A stretch of DNA of 64,000 nucleotides. Origin: a virus. The translations under genes and the position numbers were made by a program. The stretch spans positions 1 through 64,000 of the IMG/VR virus record IMGVR_UViG_3300036832_001138; one strand, 5' to 3'. Shown one piece after another: positions 17,909 through 25,654 of the stretch (the stretch's first letter is position 1; each line of letters opens with the position of its first letter). The notes under the pieces are model-generated. The model did not search any database and was not told where the DNA came from. It saw only the letters and a list, made by a program, of their open reading frames with translations.

Positions 17909-18070
17909 TCATTTTTGCGCCTGCTTTTGCAACTCCCGCAACGTTTCAATCGCGGGCCAGAATTGATCGCGGCACGGGCAAGCGCTCGGTTTGCCGTGGG
18001 CGCAACTTCCGCAGCATTCGTCGGTCAAAGCCGTCAATGCCGCTTCGGCCGCGCGGTACAAATCCATCAT
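17909..18070 (-). CDS. Small Cys-rich protein
   Basis: 53 residues (MMDLYRAAEAALTALTDECCGSCAHGKPSACPCRDQF...). The five cysteines plus His between residues 19 and 32 look like a metal-binding knot. The start overlaps the stop of the upstream gene (ATGA). Too short for most gene callers but supported by coupling and composition. Confidence 0.6.
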   Translation of the reverse strand: MMDLYRAAEAALTALTDECCGSCAHGKPSACPCRDQFWPAIETLRELQKQAQK

Positions 18071-18252
18071 TTTTGCGTGCTCGTTTCGTTGATGATCCGC
18101 GCGCGCAATTCATCGTCGGTTTCGAGGCGGAAACCTTCGACAACCCCAATCAAGAGATCGCACGGCTGTGCTTCGCCCGGTTTAAGCGGGATCAATCGCC
18201 GAGTGAAATGCGGACCGCTCAACTCTGCTAAGATGTCTTCGATGTCTTTCAT
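18067..18252 (-). CDS. Small protein, unknown
   Basis: 61 residues (MKDIEDILAELSGPHFTRRLIPL...), acidic-helical start and a TDDELRARI end. Coupled to the Cys-rich gene downstream by ATGA. The 124-nt region upstream has no recognisable promoter. Confidence 0.55.
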   Translation of the reverse strand: MKDIEDILAELSGPHFTRRLIPLKPGEAQPCDLLIGVVEGFRLETDDELRARIINETSTQK

Positions 18253-18376
18253 TTTGTGTGCCCGCGTCGATTGCCTTGACCCTCACACATGAACCATGCC
18301 GGGGGCGGCGGGGAGGCAATCTTTCGGCCCCGACGCGCGGGCTCGCCGAGTAGGAACTTCCGCCCCCGAGCGCATC

Positions 18377-18676
18377 CTAGCTCACACGCCGAAGCCGCGC
18401 ACGCAAACTATCGTGGTGCACCACACCGTCGGGCCGCCAATCCTCGATCCGCTCGATCCCCTGTAGCTTCTCGAATGCCTGATTGCGCAGACGTAGCTCG
18501 CGCGCGGCTTGCGTCTTCTCTCGCACGGCCTGATCCTTCGCCGTCGCTTCCGCCATGCACCGATTGATCTTGTACGCGCGATATTTGCCGATCGCGACGC
18601 ACAGCATCATGATTGCGAAGATGATAAGCCACACGACCATCATCGCGGCAGCGTGGAATTCCTGATCGCCGTTCAT
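18377..18676 (-). CDS. Small membrane protein with cytoplasmic coiled coil
   Basis: 99 residues. One TM helix (MMVVWLIIFAIMMLCVAIG, residues 12-30) and a basic, helical tail (MAEATAKDQAVREKTQAARELRL). Its ATG overlaps the stop of the zinc-ribbon gene. Confidence 0.6.
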   Translation of the reverse strand: MNGDQEFHAAAMMVVWLIIFAIMMLCVAIGKYRAYKINRCMAEATAKDQAVREKTQAARELRLRNQAFEKLQGIERIEDWRPDGVVHHDSLRARLRRVS

Positions 18677-18954
18677 TTGTTATCTCCCCAATTCGATCCG
18701 CCATCGTCTTCCTTGGGGATGCGCTGTGCCCACACAATGCGATTGATCAGGCCGCACGTGACGTTGAAGCGAGCGCGGCAAATGACATTGCCGCACTCGA
18801 TATTGATTGCCGAGCCGCCGCGCGGGCCAAGCACGAAACCGCGATAGCCGCAGTCCGGGCAATGGCCCGCGTTGAGCCGACCGAGGGTGATCTCGTCGAG
18901 CATTTGCATTTCGAAATAGACTGGATCACCGGGCCCGGTGGGCATTCGCGTCAT
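18673..18954 (-). CDS. Zinc-ribbon protein
   Basis: 93 residues starting MTRMPTGPGDP at the ATG overlapping the upstream stop (ATGA). HCPDCGYRGFVLGPRGG followed by ECGNVICRARFNVTCG gives a likely four-Cys zinc ribbon of the type abundant among phage early proteins. Role unknown. Confidence 0.65.
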   Translation of the reverse strand: MTRMPTGPGDPVYFEMQMLDEITLGRLNAGHCPDCGYRGFVLGPRGGSAINIECGNVICRARFNVTCGLINRIVWAQRIPKEDDGGSNWGDNK

Positions 18955-19736
18955 GCAATGGCACGGTTCCTCCGCTTGCGTGCGAGCCATACTAACCCAA
19001 GACCGAACAGTCCGGCGATCGGTCCGCTGCCGACGATCGGGCCGGGCACGGGCGTCGGACTATGCAGCGTGGTTTCGATCAGCGCGCCAACATCGCCTTG
19101 AGCGAAAGGCGGGTGCGTCCCGCCAGTGAACGCAAAAACTTCGGTGATCTTGAAGTCCTGCCCCGGCAGGATTGCCGTCAGAGTCATATTGTCGATTCGG
19201 TTCACATTGCTGAATTGGTCCTGGCCTGCGAAACTCGAAATGCCGCCCACGAATGGGCCGCAAAACGGGTTGCTCGTGCCGCAAACGAGAACTTGCGTTG
19301 TCACGGTGTAACCCGGATTGGCGGAAGGCGGCGGGCTTTCGATCGAGCCCCATACCGTCGGCATTGTGATTGTGCCAGTGCCGGTGAACCTACCCTGCCA
19401 CGTGGCATAGAGATACGACGTGCCACCTTGCGGCGGTGCAAACCCGTCGTTGAAAGTAAATTCGAACGTCGGGAAGCTTCCGCCGAGCCCGCCGGAGAAT
19501 TGATTGCCTCCGGGCGGAATGACCATCGCCATGATCTGATCGAAACCGAACCCAGTGACTCCGGTGGGCAAGATAGGATTGCCCAATAACTGCACGATTG
19601 GACTCGTGCCGGTGTTAGTGCCGAGCACCTGAATTCCGTTCATGCCTGCGGCCGGATCGAAATATCCAACCGTAACGGTGTCGGCATTAGCTGCCGTCGA
19701 GAACAACAACGTTGACGCGAGCAGTACCTTTTTCAT
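18951..19736 (-). CDS. Secreted protein with VPGPIVG C-terminal sorting-like signal (1 of 3)
   Basis: 261 residues. A signal peptide (MKKVLLASTLLFSTAANA) is followed by a beta-rich Gly/Thr/Phe-rich body with a Cys pair (LVCGTSNPFCG). The C-terminus has the tripartite layout of PEP-CTERM-like proteins: PVPGPIVGSGP, a hydrophobic helix (IAGLFGLGLVWLA), then RKRRNR. In bacteria such tails are recognised by exosortases and lead to surface display. Finding it in a phage early operon is odd; two relatives lie at 35.6-37.0 kb. Start supported by the signal peptide. Confidence 0.7.
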   Translation of the reverse strand: MKKVLLASTLLFSTAANADTVTVGYFDPAAGMNGIQVLGTNTGTSPIVQLLGNPILPTGVTGFGFDQIMAMVIPPGGNQFSGGLGGSFPTFEFTFNDGFAPPQGGTSYLYATWQGRFTGTGTITMPTVWGSIESPPPSANPGYTVTTQVLVCGTSNPFCGPFVGGISSFAGQDQFSNVNRIDNMTLTAILPGQDFKITEVFAFTGGTHPPFAQGDVGALIETTLHSPTPVPGPIVGSGPIAGLFGLGLVWLARKRRNRAIA

Positions 19737-19754
19737 GGCCGTTATCCTTCACGG

Positions 19755-20156
19755 TTAACCCCCTTTCCTCACCACGGCCGAATCTATCACTCGACCTAGT
19801 GCCTTCACGCCTTCCGGCGTGATCTCTAAAACCTTGTCGCCTTCGACACTGTGCACCTGAAAGTGCACGCCGCTCCAATTCGCGATGCAGTCGCAGATCG
19901 CGACCAAAAGGCTATCGGCGCGTAGCTGATCGCGGCCCATGTCGGTGAGCGACACCGCGCGATACATCATGCTCTTTTCGCCGTGCGGGTCCTTGGCAAT
20001 GAATCCATCTTGGTGCTCGCCCGGTCCGTGCACTTGCGCGAAACCCTTCGCGATCAGCGCGTCGAGCGCTTCGCCGTGACACTCGCCGTATTGCGAGAAA
20101 GCTTCGTTGCCGAGCCACGTCAGCAATTCGCGCTCGGGCAGGGTGAGGTCGGACAT
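19755..20156 (-). CDS. Unknown protein, possibly winged-helix-like
   Basis: 133 residues. N-terminal helices (LTLPERELLTWLGNEAF..) and LEITPEGVKALGRVID near the end resemble small winged-helix proteins, but no family is certain. The same strand and spacing as neighbours suggest one operon. Confidence 0.5.
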   Translation of the reverse strand: MSDLTLPERELLTWLGNEAFSQYGECHGEALDALIAKGFAQVHGPGEHQDGFIAKDPHGEKSMMYRAVSLTDMGRDQLRADSLLVAICDCIANWSGVHFQVHSVEGDKVLEITPEGVKALGRVIDSAVVRKGG

Positions 20157-20162
20157 GTACGC

Positions 20163-20603
20163 TCACGATCCCAAGAGGAATTTTTGATCTAAGATTTCGG
20201 CCTCGTTCTGCGTAATGCGATCCTGATTTGCTTTCTTTTCACGCAGAGCCGTAAGGGCAGTCTCAGCGCAGTCCAAGCAGATACATTGGCCGTAAGCGCT
20301 CTTACAGCGGTAACCATCTTCGCTCAAACAAAACGAGCAAGCGTCGTGGCTTCGAAGCCTCCAACGGTTGCCGACGGAAACAAAATGTTGCGGATAATGA
20401 GAAAGGATAGACCTGATCTCGCGCATGTTCGTTTGATCGGAAAAAGGTTCGCCTGACCTTTTTTGCCATTCGGGATGTTGCGAGACTTCGGCCAAAATTT
20501 CTTCTAATGACAAAGTGCGCTCGTAGCCCGGAAGATGACCCGGAAGAACCGCCCGCAATCTGTTTAGGCGCTCGGAATAGTCAGACCATCGTATTATTGT
20601 CAT
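20163..20603 (-). CDS. Protein with ClpX-type zinc finger
   Basis: About 146 residues from the internal ATG that overlaps the upstream stop. The C-terminal half has ACSFCLSEDGYRCKSAYGQCICLDCAE, resembling the C4 finger of ClpX (CSFCxx...CxxC), which mediates dimerisation and partner binding. The N-terminal part is helical with no known domain. It could be an adaptor or regulator of a host protease; this is inference. Confidence 0.6.
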   Translation of the reverse strand: MTIIRWSDYSERLNRLRAVLPGHLPGYERTLSLEEILAEVSQHPEWQKRSGEPFSDQTNMREIRSILSHYPQHFVSVGNRWRLRSHDACSFCLSEDGYRCKSAYGQCICLDCAETALTALREKKANQDRITQNEAEILDQKFLLGS

Positions 20604-20776
20604 CGCAGCGCCTTCGCGACCGCGCTCACGTGCTCGCGTGTGGCGCGGCGATAGCCGTTTTCCAGATTGGCGATGTGCGAGCGGGAGCAGCGCAGCCGCT
20701 TGGCAAGATCGTATTGCGAAAGTCCCTCGCGCTCGCGCATCCTGCGAATCCGTCGGGCTCGTTTGTCGCGCTTCAT
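20600..20776 (-). CDS. XRE-type HTH regulator
   Basis: 58 residues: MKRDKRARRIRRMREREGLSQYDLAKRLRCSRSHIANLENGYRRATREHV. The helix-turn-helix LSQYDLAKRLRCSRSHIANLENG is a clear Cro/CI-type motif. It starts at the ATG overlapping the previous stop. A compact DNA-binding repressor, possibly for the early promoters. Confidence 0.85.
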   Translation of the reverse strand: MKRDKRARRIRRMREREGLSQYDLAKRLRCSRSHIANLENGYRRATREHVSAVAKALR

Positions 20777-20967
20777 ACTGCACCCATGCGCTGCCGCCCG
20801 CGCTTTAGCGTGTAGCGGCCCCATCCGATCTCGATCAGGATGCCGCGCTCGACCAACGTCTTGAGCATCGGCAAGCGCTTCACGCCTGCGCGGTGCAGCG
20901 CGGTCTTGTAGTTCGCTACGTCGCGGCGGCGGATTTCAATGGGTCGGCGTCGGCGCGCGCGTTTCAT
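20773..20967 (-). CDS. Small basic protein, possibly winged-helix
   Basis: 64 residues, very basic (MKRARRRRPIEIRRRDVANY), with MLKTLVERGILIEIGWGRYTLK resembling the wing region of small winged-helix proteins. ATGA-coupled on both sides. A nucleic-acid-binding role is plausible. Confidence 0.5.
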   Translation of the reverse strand: MKRARRRRPIEIRRRDVANYKTALHRAGVKRLPMLKTLVERGILIEIGWGRYTLKRGRQRMGAV

Positions 20968-21662
20968 GATGTTTGTCCCTCTCGCATCCCAAGCGTTATG
21001 TCGCCGAGTGCCGCGGTTTTTTCCTCGATCGTGTGCTCGGGACGATTAGTTAGATTCTCGGTCTTCTCGATCCACTCGCCGCCGGTCATTGACGGCGGAA
21101 AGAGCACGAAGCCTCGGCTGGCGTCGTAACGGATCAGCGTGGCGTAACCTTCCTTGCCGCGACGATCGAGGTACGCGCGCAAGACCGGATCGCGATGCGC
21201 GTCGGGATAGTTTGGATCGACCCACACTTGGATTGCGGGAATTGGCGTGCACTTACCGGTCGCATCGTCAACGTGCTCGACGAAATCCGGCGACATGTCG
21301 ACGACGTAGTGCGAGCGATCGGGCCGCGAGAGTTCGGCCGTATCGTCGGCGACCAACCAGCGACATGACCAAAAGCGGCAACCAAAAGGTCGGCGCGCGT
21401 AGATCGCGCAGCCAACGTGAAATTTCTGAAACTTGCATCGCTCGCCCGCGGGTTTGTCGAAATCGCGGATCATGCGGCGCTTCTGCTCGGCCGTGAGCAT
21501 TCCAAGCTCGATCATCTTGGCGAGCGTTTCATCGAAATGCTCAGTCTTCTCCGCTTTCATCGGCAACAGTTTGCAACACAAAGAGCAGTCGCCACATCGT
21601 CGCGCGTTCGGGAGTTCATTGATAATTCCGTCGGCATTGAATTGGATTTTGACCGTGCTCAT
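20964..21662 (-). CDS. YkgJ-like cysteine cluster protein
   Basis: 232 residues from the ATG overlapping the HNH stop (MSTVKIQF). Residues 20-115 carry the CxxCxxCC...C...C.IY..RPxxCRxxxC pattern (CGDCSLCCKLL, CKFQKFHVGCAIYARRPFGCRFWSC) of the YkgJ/CxxCxxCC family, a probable Fe-S or zinc cluster of unknown function. The C-terminal half is unassigned. Confidence 0.75.
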   Translation of the reverse strand: MSTVKIQFNADGIINELPNARRCGDCSLCCKLLPMKAEKTEHFDETLAKMIELGMLTAEQKRRMIRDFDKPAGERCKFQKFHVGCAIYARRPFGCRFWSCRWLVADDTAELSRPDRSHYVVDMSPDFVEHVDDATGKCTPIPAIQVWVDPNYPDAHRDPVLRAYLDRRGKEGYATLIRYDASRGFVLFPPSMTGGEWIEKTENLTNRPEHTIEEKTAALGDITLGMREGQTS

Positions 21663-22135
21663 GACCAATCCCCATAATGGAGTTTTTCAGCTTCACGCCG
21701 AACAGCACCGGCAGCCTCGATCATGTCGTACAGGCCAAGCGAAAGCATCTTGCCATCAACGCAAATTCGCGCTCGAAATCTCTCGCCGTATCGAGTCACG
21801 CCTCGAATGCCAGTTGTGTTATTGCAGCCGACGCTACGGTTTTTTCCATTCTGTGAGCGAGTAGCGGCGCGTAAATTGCGCCAGCGATTGTTGCTTTGTT
21901 TCCGATCGCGATGATCTGTTTCAGATGTGGGCCACGCTCCCGACACGAGAGCGCGCGCGACGATATGCGCCAGATAGTGATGGCCGTCGATATAAAGCCG
22001 ACGATATTTGCGTACAGACTTGTTGCCGCGAAACCATCCTTTCGCTTGACGCACCGACGGCATACGCCAGCGAAACAAACCGGTTGCTTGGTTATATTCA
22101 AGCAAGGCGCGCAATCTCGCGATTGTTGGTTTCAT
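21659..22135 (-). CDS. HNH homing-type endonuclease with AP2-like domain
   Basis: 158 residues. The catalytic HNH core is ETDHRDRKQSNNRWRNLR (residues 71-90). It is followed by TGIRGVTRYGERFRARICVDGK, the AP2/ERF-type DNA-binding fold common in phage HNH endonucleases. Such genes are usually selfish, free-standing homing endonucleases. It is nonetheless ATGA-coupled on both sides, so it is integrated in the operon. Confidence 0.85.
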   Translation of the reverse strand: MKPTIARLRALLEYNQATGLFRWRMPSVRQAKGWFRGNKSVRKYRRLYIDGHHYLAHIVARALVSGAWPTSETDHRDRKQSNNRWRNLRAATRSQNGKNRSVGCNNTTGIRGVTRYGERFRARICVDGKMLSLGLYDMIEAAGAVRREAEKLHYGDWS

Positions 22136-22305
22136 TGCGTCGGCCCACCGGTTAGCTTGCGTTGAAGCTCGGTGATCAATGTCTCGAATTCCTTGCGCGT
22201 CGCCTCCATCTCGGCGAGCAGGGCCTCAAGCTCGATTTTGGTTTCGTCGAGCTTGGCGATCGCGCGCTTTTGCAGCGCGGCGAGATGATCAAACAGAGAC
22301 GACAT
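22132..22305 (-). CDS. Small coiled-coil protein
   Basis: 57 residues (MSSLFDHLAALQKRAIAKLDET, then KIELEALLAEMEATRKEFET): almost entirely one heptad-like helix. First gene after the putative promoter at about 22336; its stop overlaps the HNH start. Confidence 0.6.
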   Translation of the reverse strand: MSSLFDHLAALQKRAIAKLDETKIELEALLAEMEATRKEFETLITELQRKLTGGPTQ

Positions 22306-22330
22306 GCGATTCCTTCAACCAATGTAATTC

Positions 22331-22362
22331 TTACATAGGCCAATGGTCCCCGTCCAGTGGAA
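22331..22362 (-). promoter_or_regulatory. Putative promoter with GGCCAATGGTCC operator
   Basis: On the - strand GGACCATTGGCC is followed by TATGTA (a -10-like hexamer) upstream of the 22305 start. The -35 is poor. The palindrome matches the one found between -35 and -10 at 27717, 33850, 34177, 37147 and 56137. It overlaps the hairpin at 22348-22381. Confidence 0.5.
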
Positions 22363-22381
22363 AGAAATTTTCTGGACGGGG
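22348..22381 (-). other. Inverted repeat after the SH3 gene
   Basis: Perfect 10-bp arms CCCCGTCCAG/CTGGACGGGG with a 14-nt A/T-rich loop begin 2 nt after the stop of the SH3-like gene. No terminal T-run, so termination is uncertain; it abuts the promoter of the next operon. Confidence 0.5.
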
Positions 22382-22382
22382 A

Positions 22383-22979
22383 TTAGTAAATCCAACAGCG
22401 ATTGAGCGGGACGCCCGCCGTCCATGACCACGCGAAGGTCGGGGTGAGATCGCAACCGGCGGCGACAAGCAGCCATTTCCCCTCGCGGCCCAAGGGTATA
22501 AGCGGCGTGCCATTGGTGAGCGCCATGACTGCGGGCCCGTTGGGGGCGGCGCGGACGTTGAGCCCGTCGGCCGCCACGTTCACCATCCCGGTTGAGCACC
22601 GGGGCGGATCGGCGCAGGCGGTATAGGGCCCGTACACCCAACCCAATGGCGGCGGCGCTGGCGGGGGCACCGGGGCCGCTTCCGCGACCACGGGCGGCGG
22701 CCCTGGCGGCACGGGCGGCGGCAGGAGCACCGGCAACGGGCCGGGGCAATAGGGGAAAGGCCCGCCCCGGCAGCCCGGCGGGACGCTGGCGGGCCCGTAG
22801 GCTTCGGTAAGCGTGGGGGCGCGGTATTGCCCAAGGGCGGGGGCCGAAACCAGCGCCAGCGCCATCCCTAGGGCCGGGGCTAGGCTAGCGGCGAGCCCAA
22901 ACCGTAACGGACGCCGGGTGCATTCGAGGGGCGATTTTGGGCCGGTTTGGGCCCTATTTTGGCAGGGGTTCATTTGCAT
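22383..22979 (-). CDS. Secreted SH3-like protein
   Basis: 198 residues. Basic start, signal helix (LAASLAPALGMALALVSAPALG) and a Pro-rich linker. The C-terminal bacterial SH3-type domain (VAADGLNVRAAPNGPAVMALTNGTPLIPLGREGKWLLVAAG) ends WSWTAGVPLNRCW. Such periplasmic proteins are typical of Bradyrhizobium-like genomes and bind peptide or wall ligands. Probably a host-derived cargo gene; it may act on the envelope during infection. Confidence 0.7.
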   Translation of the reverse strand: MQMNPCQNRAQTGPKSPLECTRRPLRFGLAASLAPALGMALALVSAPALGQYRAPTLTEAYGPASVPPGCRGGPFPYCPGPLPVLLPPPVPPGPPPVVAEAAPVPPPAPPPLGWVYGPYTACADPPRCSTGMVNVAADGLNVRAAPNGPAVMALTNGTPLIPLGREGKWLLVAAGCDLTPTFAWSWTAGVPLNRCWIY

Positions 22980-23304
22980 AAGCCTTTCGTTTTCTTAGCT
23001 TTCTTTGCCGCGCGCGGGTTCTCTCGCGGGCCGTGTCGAGCGTAACCTTGCCCCTAGCGATCGCCATAAGCTCATACGCGCGGCTCACCCCCAAACCGCA
23101 GACTTCCCGCACGATCCCCTCCCAAAAATGCTTGGTCTTGTCTTGCCGCAGTGCAACAAGCGCCTTGCCCGCTTCGCGGTAATATCCTGGCGACTTCGGG
23201 AACCGGCGGCCGAAATAGACCATCGAGCGCACCCGACGGGTTTGCTCAAGATCGTGGTCGTCGAGCCGGATGGGCAATTCGCTGATCGTCGTCATCGCGC
23301 TCAT
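22954..23304 (-). CDS. Unknown phage protein
   Basis: 116 residues from MSAMTTISELPIRLDDHDL, the ATG overlapping the stop of the tiny TM gene upstream. MVYFGRRFPKSPGYYREAGKALVALRQDK and VSRAYELMAIARGK suggest a helical DNA-associated protein (the second phrase recalls HTH proteins of the DUF3102 kind). Ends in a very basic tail (ARERTRARQRKLRKRK). Confidence 0.55.
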   Translation of the reverse strand: MSAMTTISELPIRLDDHDLEQTRRVRSMVYFGRRFPKSPGYYREAGKALVALRQDKTKHFWEGIVREVCGLGVSRAYELMAIARGKVTLDTARERTRARQRKLRKRKAYANEPLPK

Positions 23305-23396
23305 CCCGGCCACACAAAAATGTGCGAATAGACGCAAATCGCGATCCATATGGCCGCACCCGCGAGCATCAGGAAATTGATAAATCCGTCACTCAT
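23301..23396 (-). CDS. 31-aa membrane peptide
   Basis: MSDGFINFLMLAGAAIWIAI, then CVYSHIFVWPG: a single membrane-spanning segment. ATGA overlaps with the genes on both sides make it a credible small gene despite its size. Confidence 0.55.
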   Translation of the reverse strand: MSDGFINFLMLAGAAIWIAICVYSHIFVWPG

Positions 23397-23479
23397 CGCA
23401 GCGTGATCCAAACCGCGATCCCGAACATCACGATGCAGAGCGCGATCACCGCGAGTCCAAACAGGATGATCTCATTCAT
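23393..23479 (-). CDS. 28-aa membrane peptide
   Basis: MNEIILFGLAVIALCIVMFG followed by IAVWITLR: one transmembrane helix. Its stop overlaps the start of the next tiny membrane gene (ATGA). Two consecutive mini-membrane proteins suggest a paired function such as toxin-like or superinfection control; this is inference. Confidence 0.5.
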   Translation of the reverse strand: MNEIILFGLAVIALCIVMFGIAVWITLR

Positions 23480-23483
23480 TTTT

Positions 23484-23777
23484 TTAACGCTGCCGATTCT
23501 TCATTTCGTCGCGCGTCAACTGCGATACGCCCTTACTCCGCCGTTCCTTTTCCGTCAGCTTGGGATAGCACTCGACACAGATGCGCTTGGGCACCCTTGG
23601 GGCGTGCCAGCGATACATGATCGGGCACCCGCATCGGCAGCACACGCCCTTGAAATTGTCGTCGAACGGCGATGGCCCATCCGGCAGGCAAACAAGATAT
23701 TCCGCCGTTTCTGCTTTCGCGTCGGATACGACCTTAACCGGCGTGTTGCCGACGTTGACTGTCTCGCGTTTTTTCAC
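23484..23777 (-). CDS. Zinc-ribbon protein, paralog of the 63.2-kb gene
   Basis: 97 residues. The stretch VKVVSDAKAETAEYLVCLPD, then GPSPFDDNFKGVCCRCGCPI and RWHAPRVPKRICVECYPKL, contains CxxC pairs forming a zinc ribbon. It aligns along its length with the gene at 63234-63512, so the phage keeps two diverged copies. Confidence 0.7.
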   Translation of the reverse strand: MKKRETVNVGNTPVKVVSDAKAETAEYLVCLPDGPSPFDDNFKGVCCRCGCPIMYRWHAPRVPKRICVECYPKLTEKERRSKGVSQLTRDEMKNRQR

Positions 23778-23989
23778 GGGATATCTCCGGCGGCTTCGAT
23801 CGGCGTGAGCATCGAGCGCACGTGATCGCAGAGCACTTTTGTCGTGGCCTCACGCGTGCCGGTAATGCGCAGCCATTCGGCGATCTTGGCGTCGTCCCAT
23901 GCTCCGCCGCTGTGAAATAGCAAGACCAGCTTGAGCGCATCCATCACGCTGTAGGACGGTTCGGATTCGTAGTTCGTTTCGGTCATCAT
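23774..23989 (-). CDS. Small protein, unknown
   Basis: 71 residues. VMDALKLVLLFHSGGAWDDAKIAEWLRITGTREATTKVL predicts a small helical domain like a winged-helix. Coupled to the zinc-ribbon gene by ATGA. Confidence 0.55.
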   Translation of the reverse strand: MMTETNYESEPSYSVMDALKLVLLFHSGGAWDDAKIAEWLRITGTREATTKVLCDHVRSMLTPIEAAGDIP

Positions 23990-24219
23990 TCCGGTTCCGT
24001 TTCAAAATAAGCAGCGAGCGCAGATTCCGGTCCGGTTAGCGCAGCGACGGCGAGCGCCACCAACACACCGATATCGCCCTCGAACCAACCGCTATCCCCG
24101 ACCAATCGGGCGAGCGCTTCGATAAGCTCGCGCTGGCCTGCGGTGAGTTCATCGTCGAGATGATTCAGCGCTTGGCTGAATTTCCAGTTTACCAAGCGCG
24201 ATTTCAGCTTCTCATTCAT
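23986..24219 (-). CDS. Small helical protein, unknown
   Basis: 77 residues (MNEKLKSRLVNWKFSQALNH...), helical with a hydrophobic segment IGVLVALAVAALTGP near the end. ATGA overlaps on both sides. Confidence 0.55.
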   Translation of the reverse strand: MNEKLKSRLVNWKFSQALNHLDDELTAGQRELIEALARLVGDSGWFEGDIGVLVALAVAALTGPESALAAYFETEPE

Positions 24220-24455
24220 CGCTTGTCATCCTGATCCGACACGCGCAGCAACGGCCGCTCGCCCTGCGCATCCTGATAATCCTCGCGCGCGACTTTGAGC
24301 CCGCGCCGCTGTAGCTGGCGGCGGATGTTCGTGGAGTCGCCGCGCACGTCGCAGTGATTGCCGTAAAGCACGACGCCAAGGAAAACCATCTTGGCGCGCA
24401 CGGCTTCCCAATCCTTGCACGCGCCCCAATTGATATGCACGTTTTCGGTTTTCAT
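24216..24455 (-). CDS. Small protein, unknown
   Basis: 79 residues. MKTENVHINWGACKDWEAVRA, then MVFLGVVLYGNHCDVRGDSTNIRRQL; the alternating basic region could contact nucleic acid. ATGA-coupled within the same operon. Confidence 0.55.
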   Translation of the reverse strand: MKTENVHINWGACKDWEAVRAKMVFLGVVLYGNHCDVRGDSTNIRRQLQRRGLKVAREDYQDAQGERPLLRVSDQDDKR

Positions 24456-24718
24456 TTTTCGTCTCGTTGAGTTTCGAGCGTCATAACCCGTGCTGCTAGA
24501 TCGCGAAGCTCGGATAGCGCTCGATCGATATCGGTATGCATGGCTTCGACTTCGCCCGCGGTAATGTTGGTTCTGGCGAGATCGTTGACGGCAGCACGTA
24601 TCAATCGCATGTCATGTTGCAATGTCGAAATGGCTTCGCCAATCAGCGGCAAGCCATCAACTCTTGCACGGATCGGCGCGAGTTCGGCGCGCAACATTTC
24701 GAGTGTCAGATCAGTCAC
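24452..24718 (-). CDS. Coiled-coil protein
   Basis: 88 residues, continuous amphipathic helix (MTDLTLEMLRAELAPIRARV...; ISTLQHDMRLIRAAVNDLAR; LRDLAARVMTLETQRDEK). Likely oligomeric adaptor; no family recognised. Confidence 0.55.
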   Translation of the reverse strand: MTDLTLEMLRAELAPIRARVDGLPLIGEAISTLQHDMRLIRAAVNDLARTNITAGEVEAMHTDIDRALSELRDLAARVMTLETQRDEK

Positions 24719-24724
24719 GATAGT

Positions 24725-24943
24725 TCACACCGTTTCCGGCCAAGATTGCACGAGCATCGCGAGCATGGTGCGGTTGCGGATGACCAACTTTTGAAACACG
24801 TTTTCCAAGCTCCGGCGCACGCCGCCCGCGGTGGTGCCGACCTTGCACGCGATCTCTTTGTTGGTGAGTCCGTGCGCAACCAGCCGCGCAATCTCAAGCT
24901 CGCGCGCGGATAGCTCCTGCATTGCATAGGCCGTCGTGTTCAT
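24725..24943 (-). CDS. LuxR-type HTH protein
   Basis: 72 residues. LSARELEIARLVAHGLTNKE, then IACKVGTTAGGVRRSLENVFQKL is a complete GerE/LuxR helix-turn-helix. No receiver or ligand domain is present, so it is a stand-alone DNA-binding module. The upstream in-frame extension is basic low-complexity and was excluded; the chosen ATG starts 10 nt after the previous stop. Confidence 0.8.
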   Translation of the reverse strand: MNTTAYAMQELSARELEIARLVAHGLTNKEIACKVGTTAGGVRRSLENVFQKLVIRNRTMLAMLVQSWPETV

Positions 24944-24953
24944 GGCGCACCGT

Positions 24954-25241
24954 TTACCGCTTGAAGTTGAACGCGCGATCGAAGCTCGACGGTGCGGTCG
25001 TGACCGAACCCTGATAGGTCCCGTGCGTGCCATAGAGGTTCGTTTCGTTGCCATTGCGGATCGAGCTTCCGGAAAAGTTTCCGTTGCGATCGTAAAAGCT
25101 CGTTGAATTGCCGTGCGTGATCGCCGAGCCGGAATAGCGCCCGTTGGCGTCGCGGAAGTTTTCTTGCTGTGCCAGAGCCACAGTCGCGATCATGGTGGTG
25201 ATTGTGATGGTGATCACAATTCCGAACAAAAATCGTCGCAT
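24954..25241 (-). CDS. Secreted GNxxxxYxxxGxYxGS-repeat protein
   Basis: 95 residues with a signal peptide (LFGIVITITITTMIATVALA). The mature part is three copies of a 20-22-residue motif: FRDANGRYSGSAITHGNSTS, FYDRNGNFSGSSIRNGNETN, LYGTHGTYQGSVTT. The layout recalls the secreted repeat protein at 35105-35524. A small beta-repeat periplasmic protein; role unknown. Confidence 0.65.
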   Translation of the reverse strand: MRRFLFGIVITITITTMIATVALAQQENFRDANGRYSGSAITHGNSTSFYDRNGNFSGSSIRNGNETNLYGTHGTYQGSVTTAPSSFDRAFNFKR

Positions 25242-25284
25242 TGGTCCTTATCCTTTGCCCCGCGCGGGGGAAGTGGGGAAAATC

Positions 25285-25325
25285 GGGGCCGCCGACGCGG
25301 CGGGGGTGAGAGAGTCGGCGGCCCC
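25285..25325 (-). terminator. Possible terminator hairpin
   Basis: 12-bp arms GGGGCCGCCGAC/GTCGGCGGCCCC; on the - strand the stem is followed by GATTTTCC, a weak T-tract. It lies downstream of the 25373 gene stop. Confidence 0.4.
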
Positions 25326-25372
25326 TTGGGGCCCGTTCGATCGAGGGGGGATCGACCGGCCGGGCTTTCTCG

Positions 25373-25639
25373 TTAATCCTTCTTAAAGTTGAAGTAGACG
25401 CGCGGGCTATGCGTGAACTCTAGCGAGCCTTTCGCGCCGTCGGCTTTGCGCTTCACGACGACGAACGGTGCCATGAAGCCGATCACTTCGAAGTCGCGCG
25501 TAAGCTCGTTGGTTGTCCAGCGCTCTTGCGCTTGGGCGAGATCGCGATGCGGTTGACCGCTTTCGATCATGGCACGGCGGATGCTCGTACCGTTTTCGAT
25601 CATGGCGCGGCGGTCGCTCTCGGTTTCATCGTGGCTCAT
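25373..25639 (-). CDS. Small protein, unknown
   Basis: 88 residues. Two near-repeats at the start (DRRAMIENGTSI / RRAMIESGQPH), then FEVIGFMAPFVVVKRKADGAKGSLEFTHSPRVYF, a beta-hairpin-like end typical of small modifier proteins. A usable ribosome binding site precedes the ATG. Confidence 0.55.
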   Translation of the reverse strand: MSHDETESDRRAMIENGTSIRRAMIESGQPHRDLAQAQERWTTNELTRDFEVIGFMAPFVVVKRKADGAKGSLEFTHSPRVYFNFKKD

Positions 25640-25654
25640 TTGTCAGTCTCCCGG